DNA of 48,145 nucleotides, from NCBI GenBank assembly GCA_964635325.1, contig CAZWOL010000019.1, positions 1 to 48,145 on the forward strand. The letters are read 5' to 3'. The position numbers and the translations under genes are program-made. The DNA is from BOG-1112 sp964635325. Its GTDB lineage: Bacteria > Bdellovibrionota_B > Oligoflexia > Oligoflexales > Bog-1112. Positions 27,274-34,871 of this stretch are shown piece after piece (positions within the stretch are counted from its first letter, which is position 1; the number at the start of each line of letters is the position of its first letter). The notes under the pieces are model-generated. The model saw only the letters and a list, made by a program, of their open reading frames with translations. It searched no databases and was not told where the DNA came from.

Positions 27274-27323
27274 GTCACCCCGAGCGTAGTGCAAAGCACG
27301 AAGCCGAGGGGTCGCCTGCTTAG
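27274..27323 (-). repeat. REP-like palindromic element, single unit
   Basis: GTCACCCCGAGCGTAGTGCAAAGCACGAAGCCGAGGGGTCGCCTGCTTAG is the inverse complement of the unit seen at 10404 and 22465. The ends (ACCCCGAGC and GAGGGGT) pair, and GTGCAAAGCAC is the inner palindrome. It lies between divergent serS and dus. Because the unit exceeds 20 bases, key positions are: outer arms 27276-27283 and 27305-27312, inner core 27288-27299. Confidence 0.8.
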
Positions 27324-27361
27324 CACCCGTGTAAGAACGTTGACTAAAACCAATCACATTG

Positions 27362-28453
27362 ATGATCGATACTATGCACAGTAAAAAGACCGTATTCGAA
27401 AGCCTAGGCCTTCCCAAAGAACCTCTATTCCTTGCACCACTTGCTGGGGTGTCTGACATCCCCTTTAGAGTTGTCTGCAGCGAACGTGGGGCGGATCTTA
27501 CGTATGTGGAGATGCTCTCTGGGGTCGCACTTGTATACAATAGCCAACGCACCTTTGAGATGCTGGCACGTCATGCGAGCGAGACCAAGCTTGGTGTTCA
27601 GGTTACAGCCAAAGATGCAGAAACTATGGCCAAAGCGGTTGAGATTTTGAACCGTTTCCCATTCGAAACGATTGATATCAACATGGGCTGCCCAGTCCGT
27701 AAGGTCGTCAACAACGGTTGTGGAGCTGCGATCACCCGTGATCCTGAGAATGTGCATGCAATCACTAAGGCAGCAGTTGGGGCGACGGACAAACCCCTGT
27801 CTGTCAAATATAGACTTGGTTGGGATCGCAACTCATTAAACTATCTGGAAGTTGCTGATGCCATCGAGTCTGCTGGAGCAGCATGGTTGACTATACATGG
27901 ACGTACCCGCAGTGATGATTACTCACGTGAGGTCGATCTCGATGCCATTGGGCAAATCAAACGGAGCGTCAAAATCCCCGTACTTGGCAACGGCAATATA
28001 TTCTGCCGTAGCGATGCAGAGATGATGAGAACGGTCAGTCATGTAGATGGCATAATGGTCAGTCGCGGTGCGTTGGGCAATCCTTGGATCTTCAATGAAA
28101 TCAAAGGAGCACAGAAGGATCTAAGTCTTAGCGACTGGTATTCCTGTGTTTTGAGGCATATCGAATTACAGAAAGAAATTCACGGTGACGGCCTACGAGG
28201 CCTTATCACCATGCGTAAGCACCTACTTTGGTACCTAAAAGGGTGGCCAATGGTGAAAAAGTACCGAGAAAGCCTTATGGAGCAGCAAAGCTTTGCAGAG
28301 GTCCTCAAACATCTCGACGAGTTTGTAGAAGAGGTACAGAAGCAGGGTCTAACAACCCGTACTCCTGGCCACAGTGAGGCTGGTCCAGACCGTTTCTTAT
28401 GGAATCCAACCCCGGAAATGAACCGAGAGGCTGACGCCGCTGCCTATGAGTGA
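27362..28453 (+). CDS. tRNA-dihydrouridine synthase (DusB-like)
   Basis: Reduces uridine to dihydrouridine in tRNA with FMN and NADPH. The TIM-barrel core has APLAGVSDIPFR, TYVEMLSG, the catalytic cysteine in NMGCPVRKVVNNGCGAAI, ARWT-type block TIHGRTRSDDY, IPVLGNGNI and the phosphate-binding VSRGALGNPWIF. These fit the DusB branch. The C-terminal 30 residues are a weakly conserved tail. Starts at 27359 (TTG), 27362 (ATG) and 27374 (ATG) are all in frame, and no clear ribosome site decides between them. Confidence 0.93.
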   Translation: MIDTMHSKKTVFESLGLPKEPLFLAPLAGVSDIPFRVVCSERGADLTYVEMLSGVALVYNSQRTFEMLARHASETKLGVQVTAKDAETMAKAVEILNRFPFETIDINMGCPVRKVVNNGCGAAITRDPENVHAITKAAVGATDKPLSVKYRLGWDRNSLNYLEVADAIESAGAAWLTIHGRTRSDDYSREVDLDAIGQIKRSVKIPVLGNGNIFCRSDAEMMRTVSHVDGIMVSRGALGNPWIFNEIKGAQKDLSLSDWYSCVLRHIELQKEIHGDGLRGLITMRKHLLWYLKGWPMVKKYRESLMEQQSFAEVLKHLDEFVEEVQKQGLTTRTPGHSEAGPDRFLWNPTPEMNREADAAAYE

Positions 28454-28480
28454 GTTATTGGCCAACAGGTCAGACTTGAC

Positions 28481-28509
28481 TTGACAGAGACCCCGCCATC
28501 ACCTACAAA
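28481..28509 (+). promoter_or_regulatory. Sigma-70-type promoter of the porin-like gene
   Basis: TTGACA at 28481-28486 is a perfect -35 box. After exactly 17 bases comes TACAAA (28504-28509), which matches four of six -10 positions. It lies 81 bases upstream of the porin-like start and outside the preceding dus gene. Confidence 0.6.
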
Positions 28510-28523
28510 TTCCAAGTCACCAG

Positions 28524-28570
28524 CACCAGCACTTCTTTCCAGTCTAAAGCTGGGGCTTTTTTATTTTACA
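28524..28570 (+). terminator. Intrinsic-terminator-like hairpin in the porin leader
   Basis: AGCACCAGC pairs with GCTGGGGCT (one mismatch) and is followed by a run of six T. A shorter alternative stem, CCAG-TCTAAAG-CTGG, uses the same right arm. The hairpin lies downstream of the TTGACA/TACAAA promoter, so it would be inside the porin-like transcript as well as ending the dus transcript. Confidence 0.5.
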
Positions 28571-28589
28571 TGACGATAAGGACGCAAAA

Positions 28590-29600
28590 ATGTTGAAAAA
28601 ACTAACTCAAGCGACAGTCATTGGAGCTCTTCTTGTCTCAGCTCATGCTCAGGCCCAAGAAGCCTCAACCGTACTTGTAGGCAATAAAGAGGTTGCTCCT
28701 ATTCAAAACCTCTTCCCAAATGCTTACGGAGAGGTCGATATCCGTCATTATTTCGCTCATAAAGAAGTTGAAGCGAAAACTGGTAACGTACTTACGGAGC
28801 CATACTTTCAACCACGCTTCAATCTGGGCTCTAAGTTTTTCAATAACAAATTAGATTCCAAATTTATTTTTGCTGTTGAAAATTACTACGGTGAAAAAAA
28901 CAGCAGTCTGATTGCAGATCGCGGCACCCGTATGGAAAACGAATTCACCGTCTTTAAAAACGAAAATTTCGAATTCAAACCATTCGTTTATCTTTATTTC
29001 CCTAAATCTACCGACGAAAACAGCAAAACAACAAGAACCGAAGTCGGTGTCGATACAACCGTCGCATACCCATTCCACACTGAAGCAGGAACACTAACTC
29101 CATACGTCAATTATGTTGGTCGTACCTATCTTGCTTCAAAACCTGATCCAAAAGACGACGTATTTCTTCGTGACAGCGAAAACAATATGGTTGCCAAGGG
29201 TGAAGTTGATTCCACAAGCTTAGGTCTGACTGAAGATGCTTCTTCTGACAAATACAAAGTAAATCCAAAAGGTCGCAGCTTTCTCAATGAGATTTATGCT
29301 GGTTTCTCTTACAAACCTTCATTTGTCCCAGGCCTCTCTACAAAACTTGTCAACGTTTACTCAGCAAAATACGTTCCGATCATGGAATTGGACCGATCTA
29401 ACAACACAGTACGCAACCGTACGTCAGGTAGCCTGAGCCAAAACGTTTATGCACCGACTTACGAAAACGCAGTTCGTTTGACCGCAAAGTATGAGTTCAA
29501 CTCTACTTACGCTGTGTCTAACGAATTTACGCTTATGCAACGCGAGTCTGACACACGCAGATACACCAACATGGTTTCTTTCTACGCAAAAGTATTCTAG
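28590..29600 (+). CDS. Outer-membrane beta-barrel (porin-like) protein
   Basis: A classic signal peptide (residues 1-22, ending AHAQA) precedes a 314-residue mature protein of alternating amphipathic strands separated by charged, Asn/Asp/Lys-rich turns. It ends with an aromatic terminus (MVSFYAKVF), as barrel proteins recognised by BamA do. No named porin family is recognised. The codon choice looks regular and biased, as in strongly expressed genes. AAGGACG precedes the ATG. The gene has its own consensus-like promoter, a leader hairpin and a strong terminator, so it is a single-gene unit, probably abundant in the outer membrane. Confidence 0.8.
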   Translation: MLKKLTQATVIGALLVSAHAQAQEASTVLVGNKEVAPIQNLFPNAYGEVDIRHYFAHKEVEAKTGNVLTEPYFQPRFNLGSKFFNNKLDSKFIFAVENYYGEKNSSLIADRGTRMENEFTVFKNENFEFKPFVYLYFPKSTDENSKTTRTEVGVDTTVAYPFHTEAGTLTPYVNYVGRTYLASKPDPKDDVFLRDSENNMVAKGEVDSTSLGLTEDASSDKYKVNPKGRSFLNEIYAGFSYKPSFVPGLSTKLVNVYSAKYVPIMELDRSNNTVRNRTSGSLSQNVYAPTYENAVRLTAKYEFNSTYAVSNEFTLMQRESDTRRYTNMVSFYAKVF

Positions 29601-29620
29601 TTGAAGTACAGAGAACCTTG

Positions 29621-29658
29621 AAAGCTGCCGCTAAGTTGATTAGCAGCAGCTTTTTTTT
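29621..29658 (+). terminator. Rho-independent terminator of the porin-like gene
   Basis: AAGCTGCCGCTAA, a short loop, then TTAGCAGCAGCTT form a 12-13 bp stem with one mismatch, followed directly by eight T. It lies 20 bases after the porin-like stop codon. Confidence 0.85.
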
Positions 29659-29816
29659 AACCCCTTCCGCCGATCAAAACACTCTCCGAACAATAAAAAG
29701 TAATATCAATGAGTTGGATCCGCAATGCGGAGAAAATATTTTATACGTTTTCATCTACGAAAAAGTGTTCTACATAGACCAGAAGAAGAGTTCTAGAAAC
29801 GAATAGATTCCAACCT

Positions 29817-29853
29817 AAAAAGCAGCAGCTGATTCAAGCAGCATTGCTTTTTC
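29817..29853 (+). other. Hairpin with T-run in the leader of the 29873 gene
   Basis: AAAAAGCA and TGCTTTTT are exact inverse complements about 20 bases apart, with an internal repeated GCAGCA. The right arm supplies a five-T run. It lies 20 bases before the next start codon, so it may be a weak terminator or a leader structure. Confidence 0.35.
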
Positions 29854-29872
29854 ATGCAAACAAAGGTGCCGT

Positions 29873-31099
29873 ATGAAAAATTTTGTGAAAACAATTCCTC
29901 TAGCTATGCTTATCTTTCAAGGATCACTTTTTGCTACAGAAGAGGATCCAAATGAGCAAAGGATCGCATGGATGCTGAAAGATGATAATAGTGGAGCTAA
30001 AGAAACCTGCGCTTCTATTACTCCAGCAGGTGCTTCTTCGGGTTCTACATCCTCAGCTGGCAGTTCATCTGCACAAACGACTTGTAGCTGCAGTTCCTCA
30101 AGTTCCTCATCTACAAGTTCAACACATAGACAACAGACGCGGACTTGGACACCCTTTGCTGGTGCTACTCCATTCCATCCTGAGCAGCCAGCCCTCAGAG
30201 CACCTATAGGTGCACATCGAGTTAATATAAATGCATATCAAACCCCCACTTACCAACAAACATCGGTCACCTCCTCCTCTACACAAGCGCCTCAACATAC
30301 GGGATGGGTTTCAAGAAGAAGCGACAATGGCTATGCCCATCCACAACAACAAATCACCCAGCAGCAACAGGTCTTGCAACAACACGCCTTGCGACAACAC
30401 GCCCCCCAACAGCAACATCCTCAAATGCAAAACAGTGCCAACACGCAGAGCACATCGATAGAAATCACGATTGCTCAGATCAATCTACGCGCATTGATTG
30501 CTGGAGAGGTTGTTGAACAGAGCATATCAAATGTCTTCGAAAACGTCGTAGCGAAACTAGGATGGACCGCTGTCCGGGCAGAACTCCCTGACAGAGATCA
30601 ACTACCCGAACAATTGCGCAACCTGATTACCAAGTACGAAGAGCATATCATAGCTCGAGATATAATTTCCGCTGTTTTACAAAAGCAAAATGAAATCACA
30701 GAAGATCAAATAGAACAAATAGAACAAGCATTCCGCTCCGCTACTCACCTAGTAGGACATGCAAACGTGCTACGATTTGATTTCAACGGATACTCGCTTA
30801 TTCAACTTGCTAATGCGGGGCGTTTGAGTCCAATTTTACGGAGCAGAGTGCAGCAAGTTTACAACGAGTATCAAGCTATAACAAAACTAATGTCACTAAT
30901 TGATAATCACACTCTGTCAGATAGTGAGGTCGCAAAGATTTTCTCCGACGTGGAAGAGTTGGTAGGTTGGAACTTTGTAACAAAAATAACCCGTAAAAAA
31001 ACCAGTCTTTTGGAGCATGCTCGACAAAAGACTGGAGTACTGTCTGATCCATTCAGCAAATTGCTGTTGGAAAAGGAAACCGAATACTCCCAAAAATAA
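29873..31099 (+). CDS. Secreted low-complexity protein with three C-terminal helical repeats
   Basis: A signal peptide (residues 1-21, ending SLFA) is followed by a Ser/Thr-rich segment with a CSC pair (residues 45-85). A long His/Gln/Pro-rich segment follows to about residue 195, including runs such as QQQITQQQQVLQQH. Residues 200-408 form three roughly 65-70 residue helical repeats. Units two and three align best (ITEDQIEQIEQAFRSATHLVG against LSDSEVAKIFSDVEELVGW), and the first contains ISNVFENVVAKLGW at the same place. No known family is recognised. The protein looks like a surface or matrix protein with a flexible stalk. AAAGGTG gives a modest ribosome site. Confidence 0.75.
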   Translation: MKNFVKTIPLAMLIFQGSLFATEEDPNEQRIAWMLKDDNSGAKETCASITPAGASSGSTSSAGSSSAQTTCSCSSSSSSSTSSTHRQQTRTWTPFAGATPFHPEQPALRAPIGAHRVNINAYQTPTYQQTSVTSSSTQAPQHTGWVSRRSDNGYAHPQQQITQQQQVLQQHALRQHAPQQQHPQMQNSANTQSTSIEITIAQINLRALIAGEVVEQSISNVFENVVAKLGWTAVRAELPDRDQLPEQLRNLITKYEEHIIARDIISAVLQKQNEITEDQIEQIEQAFRSATHLVGHANVLRFDFNGYSLIQLANAGRLSPILRSRVQQVYNEYQAITKLMSLIDNHTLSDSEVAKIFSDVEELVGWNFVTKITRKKTSLLEHARQKTGVLSDPFSKLLLEKETEYSQK

Positions 31100-31124
31100 G
31101 ATTGGGTGTTCAAAAGCCGAACTT

Positions 31125-31670
31125 TTATTGGGGAGTGACGGAAGCTCCAGGTTCTGGTGAGCTTGGAGCTTCAGAGGGGGGCTGAGCAACAACTGGCTCA
31201 TGTGCACTGTTGAGTTGCTCAGTCACTTCATCTTCTGTTTCTGGGTGACGAATTTCACCACCTAGGTGAGATGCATATCCCAATACAAGAAACGACAAGA
31301 TCTGCATAAGAAGAATCGGAATCATGAGTTTTCGAGCCTGTTCCTCTTTATAAAAGCTGATGATCATTGCCACTAATGCTAAGGCTGCCGCAGCCAAAGC
31401 AACATAGAGGCCGTAGGTTCCCATATCGGCATGCGGTCCTATGGTCGAACGAACCACCTCTGGAAACTTCTTTAACACCTTCGCAGCCCCACTCCCCGTA
31501 AGGTAGGTTGGCAAAGCCATTGCGCCTGCAATAATTGAGATCAGCCAAGATATGCGCGCTCCTTCAAACGATTTGCGTAAACAAGCATAGATTGCAACGA
31601 TGAGTGCAAACGTAAATCCGATGACTGGAAAATGATTCATGAGTAAATGCAGATGGGCCTGATTTGGCAT
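31125..31670 (-). CDS. Four-helix membrane protein with conserved histidines (DUF2231-like)
   Basis: Four hydrophobic helices are visible (residues 13-30, 38-56, 85-105 and 115-135), followed by a hydrophilic Pro/Glu-rich tail. Histidines lie at helix ends: HLHLLMNHFP at the N-terminus, IGPHAD before helix 3 and SHLGGEIRHPE after helix 4. This pattern recalls DUF2231-type, possibly haem-binding, membrane proteins. TGSGAAKVLKKFPEV is a second conserved-looking block. GGAGG lies eight bases before the ATG. The gene is convergent with the low-complexity secreted protein. The function is unknown; a redox role is speculation from the histidine placement. Confidence 0.7.
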   Translation of the reverse strand: MPNQAHLHLLMNHFPVIGFTFALIVAIYACLRKSFEGARISWLISIIAGAMALPTYLTGSGAAKVLKKFPEVVRSTIGPHADMGTYGLYVALAAAALALVAMIISFYKEEQARKLMIPILLMQILSFLVLGYASHLGGEIRHPETEDEVTEQLNSAHEPVVAQPPSEAPSSPEPGASVTPQ

Positions 31671-31849
31671 AATTGAACCTCCAATGTTAAATCACTTCAA
31701 TTCTATCATACCGCATTATCTGAGAGTCCGAGTAAAGTCGCAATTTTTTATTTATTAAAACAACACAATGACCAAAATGCTGATTATTTTTAGTAAATCC
31801 TAATCTTCGACCAACCAATATAGCTCTTTAAAACCAATCAGGAGACATC

Positions 31850-32362
31850 ATGAAAAAGTTACTTTTGAGTACAATAACAGGACTCTTATCGTTCTCATTG
31901 CATGCCGAAATAGAAGTTGAAAAATTCGCAGGAGAAGTCATTTGGAAATCCAGTCAAGGTAATAGCGGAACATATGAGATCGAGCTTGACATAGAAGTTC
32001 ATGATGAACAAAAGACAGTCATAAAAAAGAGGGAACTCAATGAGAATACAGTCCAAGAACTGCAAGTTACGGTGATGATGAATGATGATCAATTAGGTAA
32101 AGTTGTCATCAATGACAAAGAGGTCGGTGGTGGCTACTGCTGGCCCATTTATGACGAAAAGTCTTTTTTGTTTCCTGCAGGTCGTGTGTGTCGCTTTCAT
32201 TGGCAGGAAGAGCAAGGTAGCATCATTGAAGATGGGCTCGATGAAATCGATGGGCATATTTATTATGTAGGTTCACGACGCACTCCCGCAGGAGACATTA
32301 TCACATGGTCTGGCACATTGGATGCAGTGGCAGATGAACACCCAGTGAAGGAGGAGTTTTAA
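31850..32362 (+). CDS. Small exported protein of unknown function
   Basis: A signal peptide (residues 1-19, ending LHA) precedes about 150 residues with mostly beta character. There are two cysteines (GGGYCWPIYD and GRVCRFHW) that could form a disulfide. The chain is acidic overall. No family is recognised. AGGAG lies six bases before the ATG. It stands alone, 171 bases from the divergent membrane protein gene and about 70 bases before the modular lipoprotein gene. A plausible -10 box (TATAGC) lies about 30 bases upstream, without a clear -35. Confidence 0.7.
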   Translation: MKKLLLSTITGLLSFSLHAEIEVEKFAGEVIWKSSQGNSGTYEIELDIEVHDEQKTVIKKRELNENTVQELQVTVMMNDDQLGKVVINDKEVGGGYCWPIYDEKSFLFPAGRVCRFHWQEEQGSIIEDGLDEIDGHIYYVGSRRTPAGDIITWSGTLDAVADEHPVKEEF

Positions 32363-32431
32363 AAACTTAAGATTCCCCCCCTTTAGCCGATAAAAACTCT
32401 GCAATGGAATACTTCTAAAGCGGAGCCTTAG

Positions 32432-32980
32432 ATGACACACCTATACTCACTCCTCTTCTTGCACCTACTGATTGCTGTGAATCCCGCATGTAAGACTGGA
32501 GATCGAAGTGTGGATGCTCCATTGTCACCAGACCCTATATTGTCAAAAAACAAACCTCCTACACATGCTGCTCGTAGTCTATATTTTGAAGATACGGATC
32601 TCAGAGGCTCGTTTGTTGAAGGGACGCTAAGCATTGAGATTCCTGTGAGTATGGAATTTGTAGATCGCTTCGCGATTTACTGGGGAAAATCTGCTACCGA
32701 AAAACTCGATGCCCAACCCTTCATCAAATTAGAAAAAGAATACGCATCTGATATACATAAAAACATCGGGCCCGTGAAGGTACCTACCGGGGCTACACAT
32801 TTCATAGCCTATACGGAAAATGCGCATGGAGAAATGGCATCCGGTACTAGCACGCCCATCCTTGATAAAGGTTTGCCAGAACAAACCGCTGTCAGCGTGC
32901 ATTTTAAAGACACGGACAGCAAAGGAGGACATTTACGTGGTCCACTCGAATCACAAAAGCTGTTGATGAAAGCGATCTGA
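32432..32980 (+). CDS. 5' part of a frameshifted modular surface lipoprotein
   Basis: Residues 1-20 form an export signal ending NPAC, a weak lipobox. From about residue 48 the first Fn3-like module begins (SLYFEDTDLRGSFVEGTLSI, YWGKSATEKLDAQP, VPTGATHFIAYTENAHGEM, ILDKGLP). The second module starts at about residue 150 and breaks at LRG: the reading frame runs out as GPLESQKLLMKAI, while the -1 frame continues as TRITKAVDESDLSSYVVYWG. The break is at about 32939-32942, in GGTCC, where GGTACC would restore the expected Gly-Thr. GGAG lies six bases before the ATG. The frame shown is the one the ribosome would read if the sequence is correct. Confidence 0.75.
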   Translation: MTHLYSLLFLHLLIAVNPACKTGDRSVDAPLSPDPILSKNKPPTHAARSLYFEDTDLRGSFVEGTLSIEIPVSMEFVDRFAIYWGKSATEKLDAQPFIKLEKEYASDIHKNIGPVKVPTGATHFIAYTENAHGEMASGTSTPILDKGLPEQTAVSVHFKDTDSKGGHLRGPLESQKLLMKAI

Positions 32981-33021
32981 GTAGCTACGTTGTATATTGG
33001 GGAAAAAATGAAGAGCAGATA

Positions 33022-34860
33022 TTGCGATTCGAACCGATCACGATCATGCAGAAAAAGGGCGAAAATCTTATCTATAACCTCGATCTGGATATTCCGAAAG
33101 GCGCCACACATTTTCTCGTGACAACTAAAAATAAAGAAGGTGAATCCCCTAAGTTTGCAAGCACCCTTATTCTTGATCGGGGCCTTCCCCATTCGGGTTT
33201 GACCGAACTTGCTTTCGAAGACGTAGATCCCGATCCCCAAACCATCGGAGGGACTCTTAAGATTTCCTCTTACGGTGTACAAGATCGATCAAGCTACGCA
33301 CTCTATTATGGAAATGATCAGAACGAAAGACTCGTTTGGATTAAAGATATCCCCTACGATGATTCCGAGGTTGGTTTTAAGACAAGCATTCCTATCCCTA
33401 ATGGAACAAAACTAGATGGTGCGACACGATTTGTCATTTTTGCTAAGAATCGATGGGGAGAGCAGCTCCAAGGCTCGAGTTTGACTATATGTCAAAATAG
33501 CATACCAACAGAAGGAGCCAAGGCCTTCAATTTGGAGAGAGACTTTGATGAAAATCCCGGACATATTTCCTGTCTCTATAATTTTAAAGCTGGGAAGGGA
33601 GATATTAGCGGTTACCGCGTCTATTGGGGACAATCGGCAACAGAGAAACTGGCAGGACAACCACATCTTGAAGAATTCGCTTATCACAGTTCAGACGAGA
33701 GTTACTCCAAATCTATAACGGGAAAGATTCCCAAGGGTGCCCGATACATTTTGATATTTGCTTACAATTCCTTCGGAGAAATCGCTGTCCCGGCATTTCA
33801 AGAGATCCAGGATGCAGGACAACCCAGTGGCAATGCGGAAAATGTTAGATTTACGGATGATAATCCGAAGGCAGGACTTATCACCGGCACTATAAAGGTA
33901 CAGAGAGCTCCAAACGAAGAGTACATCACCGATTATCTTCTCTATTGGGGGTTGGAAAATCCATCACAACTCGGGCAATGGAAAAAGGGGGATCGATTCG
34001 CCATACTCTCTAAAGACAAAGCACTCGAACTCGAGCTCAAAGATGTCGAAATTCCAGTGGGAGCCCAACGCATTTTAGTCGTCACAAGACACGGGCAGGA
34101 AGAAAGCTCAACATGGATCGCAACTCAAACACCACTCGATTCTCCTTTTCCTGTGGACTTAGACTTTAAGGACTCTCATGGTGGGGAACTGAAGTTCGCG
34201 GGGACTCTAAAGATAACTCCATCGCAAAATATGTCATCTTTTAAAAAATATAACTTATATGCGCGCACAGATGGAGTATGGCACTTGATTTATGAAGGAT
34301 CAAACTCTGAGTATGAGATCCCCAAATCAGATCCCTTGAAAACATCGATGTGGCGGTCAGAACATTCGTTACTTCTCAAAGCAGTGATCGTAGACAAAGA
34401 CGATAAGGAAGGCTCACCATTTCAAAAGAGTTTCCCCGATTACAAAATTCCCATAGACAGAGTCTGGAATGTAACATTTGAAGATGATGACGCAAAAGAT
34501 CTCACGAAACTTGCAGGAACTCTTCGTTTCGATGGACTGAGAGATGAAAGCAATGTAACCGACTACGTTGTTTATTTCGGAAATTACGCCAAATTAGAAC
34601 AAGGTACAAAAGACAACAAACTGCCTGGACAACATCGTGCAATTATTCACAAAGCAAAAGTCGGCAATGACAACCAACCGCACAATTACAGCGTGCGGAT
34701 TGTAGTCAATTCGATTCCCGAAGATGCACTTTCATTACTTATATTTGTACGCAACGGAACTGGCGTGGAGCACGAGGCTGAGTGGGGCACAAACCTGCGT
34801 CTACTTGTAAAAGATCCCATATGGCAGAAAACAGTCGAAGCTGAGAAAAAATCGAAATAA
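33022..34860 (+). CDS. 3' part of the frameshifted modular surface lipoprotein
   Basis: The frame is open from about 32941, and family-like sequence starts there, so the TTG at 33022 is an internal codon and not a true start. It completes module 2 and adds modules 3-7 of about 90-110 residues. The modules share a pattern: FxDxD, then GTLxI, then Y-x-YWG, a (T)EKL..QP block, IPxGAxxFxxxxxNxxGE, and I.D.G.P at the end. Module 4 repeats YWGQSATEKLAGQP almost as in module 1. The last two modules are more divergent. The ancestral protein would have about 809 residues with seven modules. The gene is convergent with hisS, 11 bases away. Confidence 0.75.
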   Translation: MRFEPITIMQKKGENLIYNLDLDIPKGATHFLVTTKNKEGESPKFASTLILDRGLPHSGLTELAFEDVDPDPQTIGGTLKISSYGVQDRSSYALYYGNDQNERLVWIKDIPYDDSEVGFKTSIPIPNGTKLDGATRFVIFAKNRWGEQLQGSSLTICQNSIPTEGAKAFNLERDFDENPGHISCLYNFKAGKGDISGYRVYWGQSATEKLAGQPHLEEFAYHSSDESYSKSITGKIPKGARYILIFAYNSFGEIAVPAFQEIQDAGQPSGNAENVRFTDDNPKAGLITGTIKVQRAPNEEYITDYLLYWGLENPSQLGQWKKGDRFAILSKDKALELELKDVEIPVGAQRILVVTRHGQEESSTWIATQTPLDSPFPVDLDFKDSHGGELKFAGTLKITPSQNMSSFKKYNLYARTDGVWHLIYEGSNSEYEIPKSDPLKTSMWRSEHSLLLKAVIVDKDDKEGSPFQKSFPDYKIPIDRVWNVTFEDDDAKDLTKLAGTLRFDGLRDESNVTDYVVYFGNYAKLEQGTKDNKLPGQHRAIIHKAKVGNDNQPHNYSVRIVVNSIPEDALSLLIFVRNGTGVEHEAEWGTNLRLLVKDPIWQKTVEAEKKSK

Positions 34861-34871
34861 GCCAAAAATCT

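Noticed and set aside
29618..29806. Short open frame after the porin-like gene
   Set aside because: It begins inside the terminator hairpin of the porin-like gene and has no ribosome site or protein-like composition.
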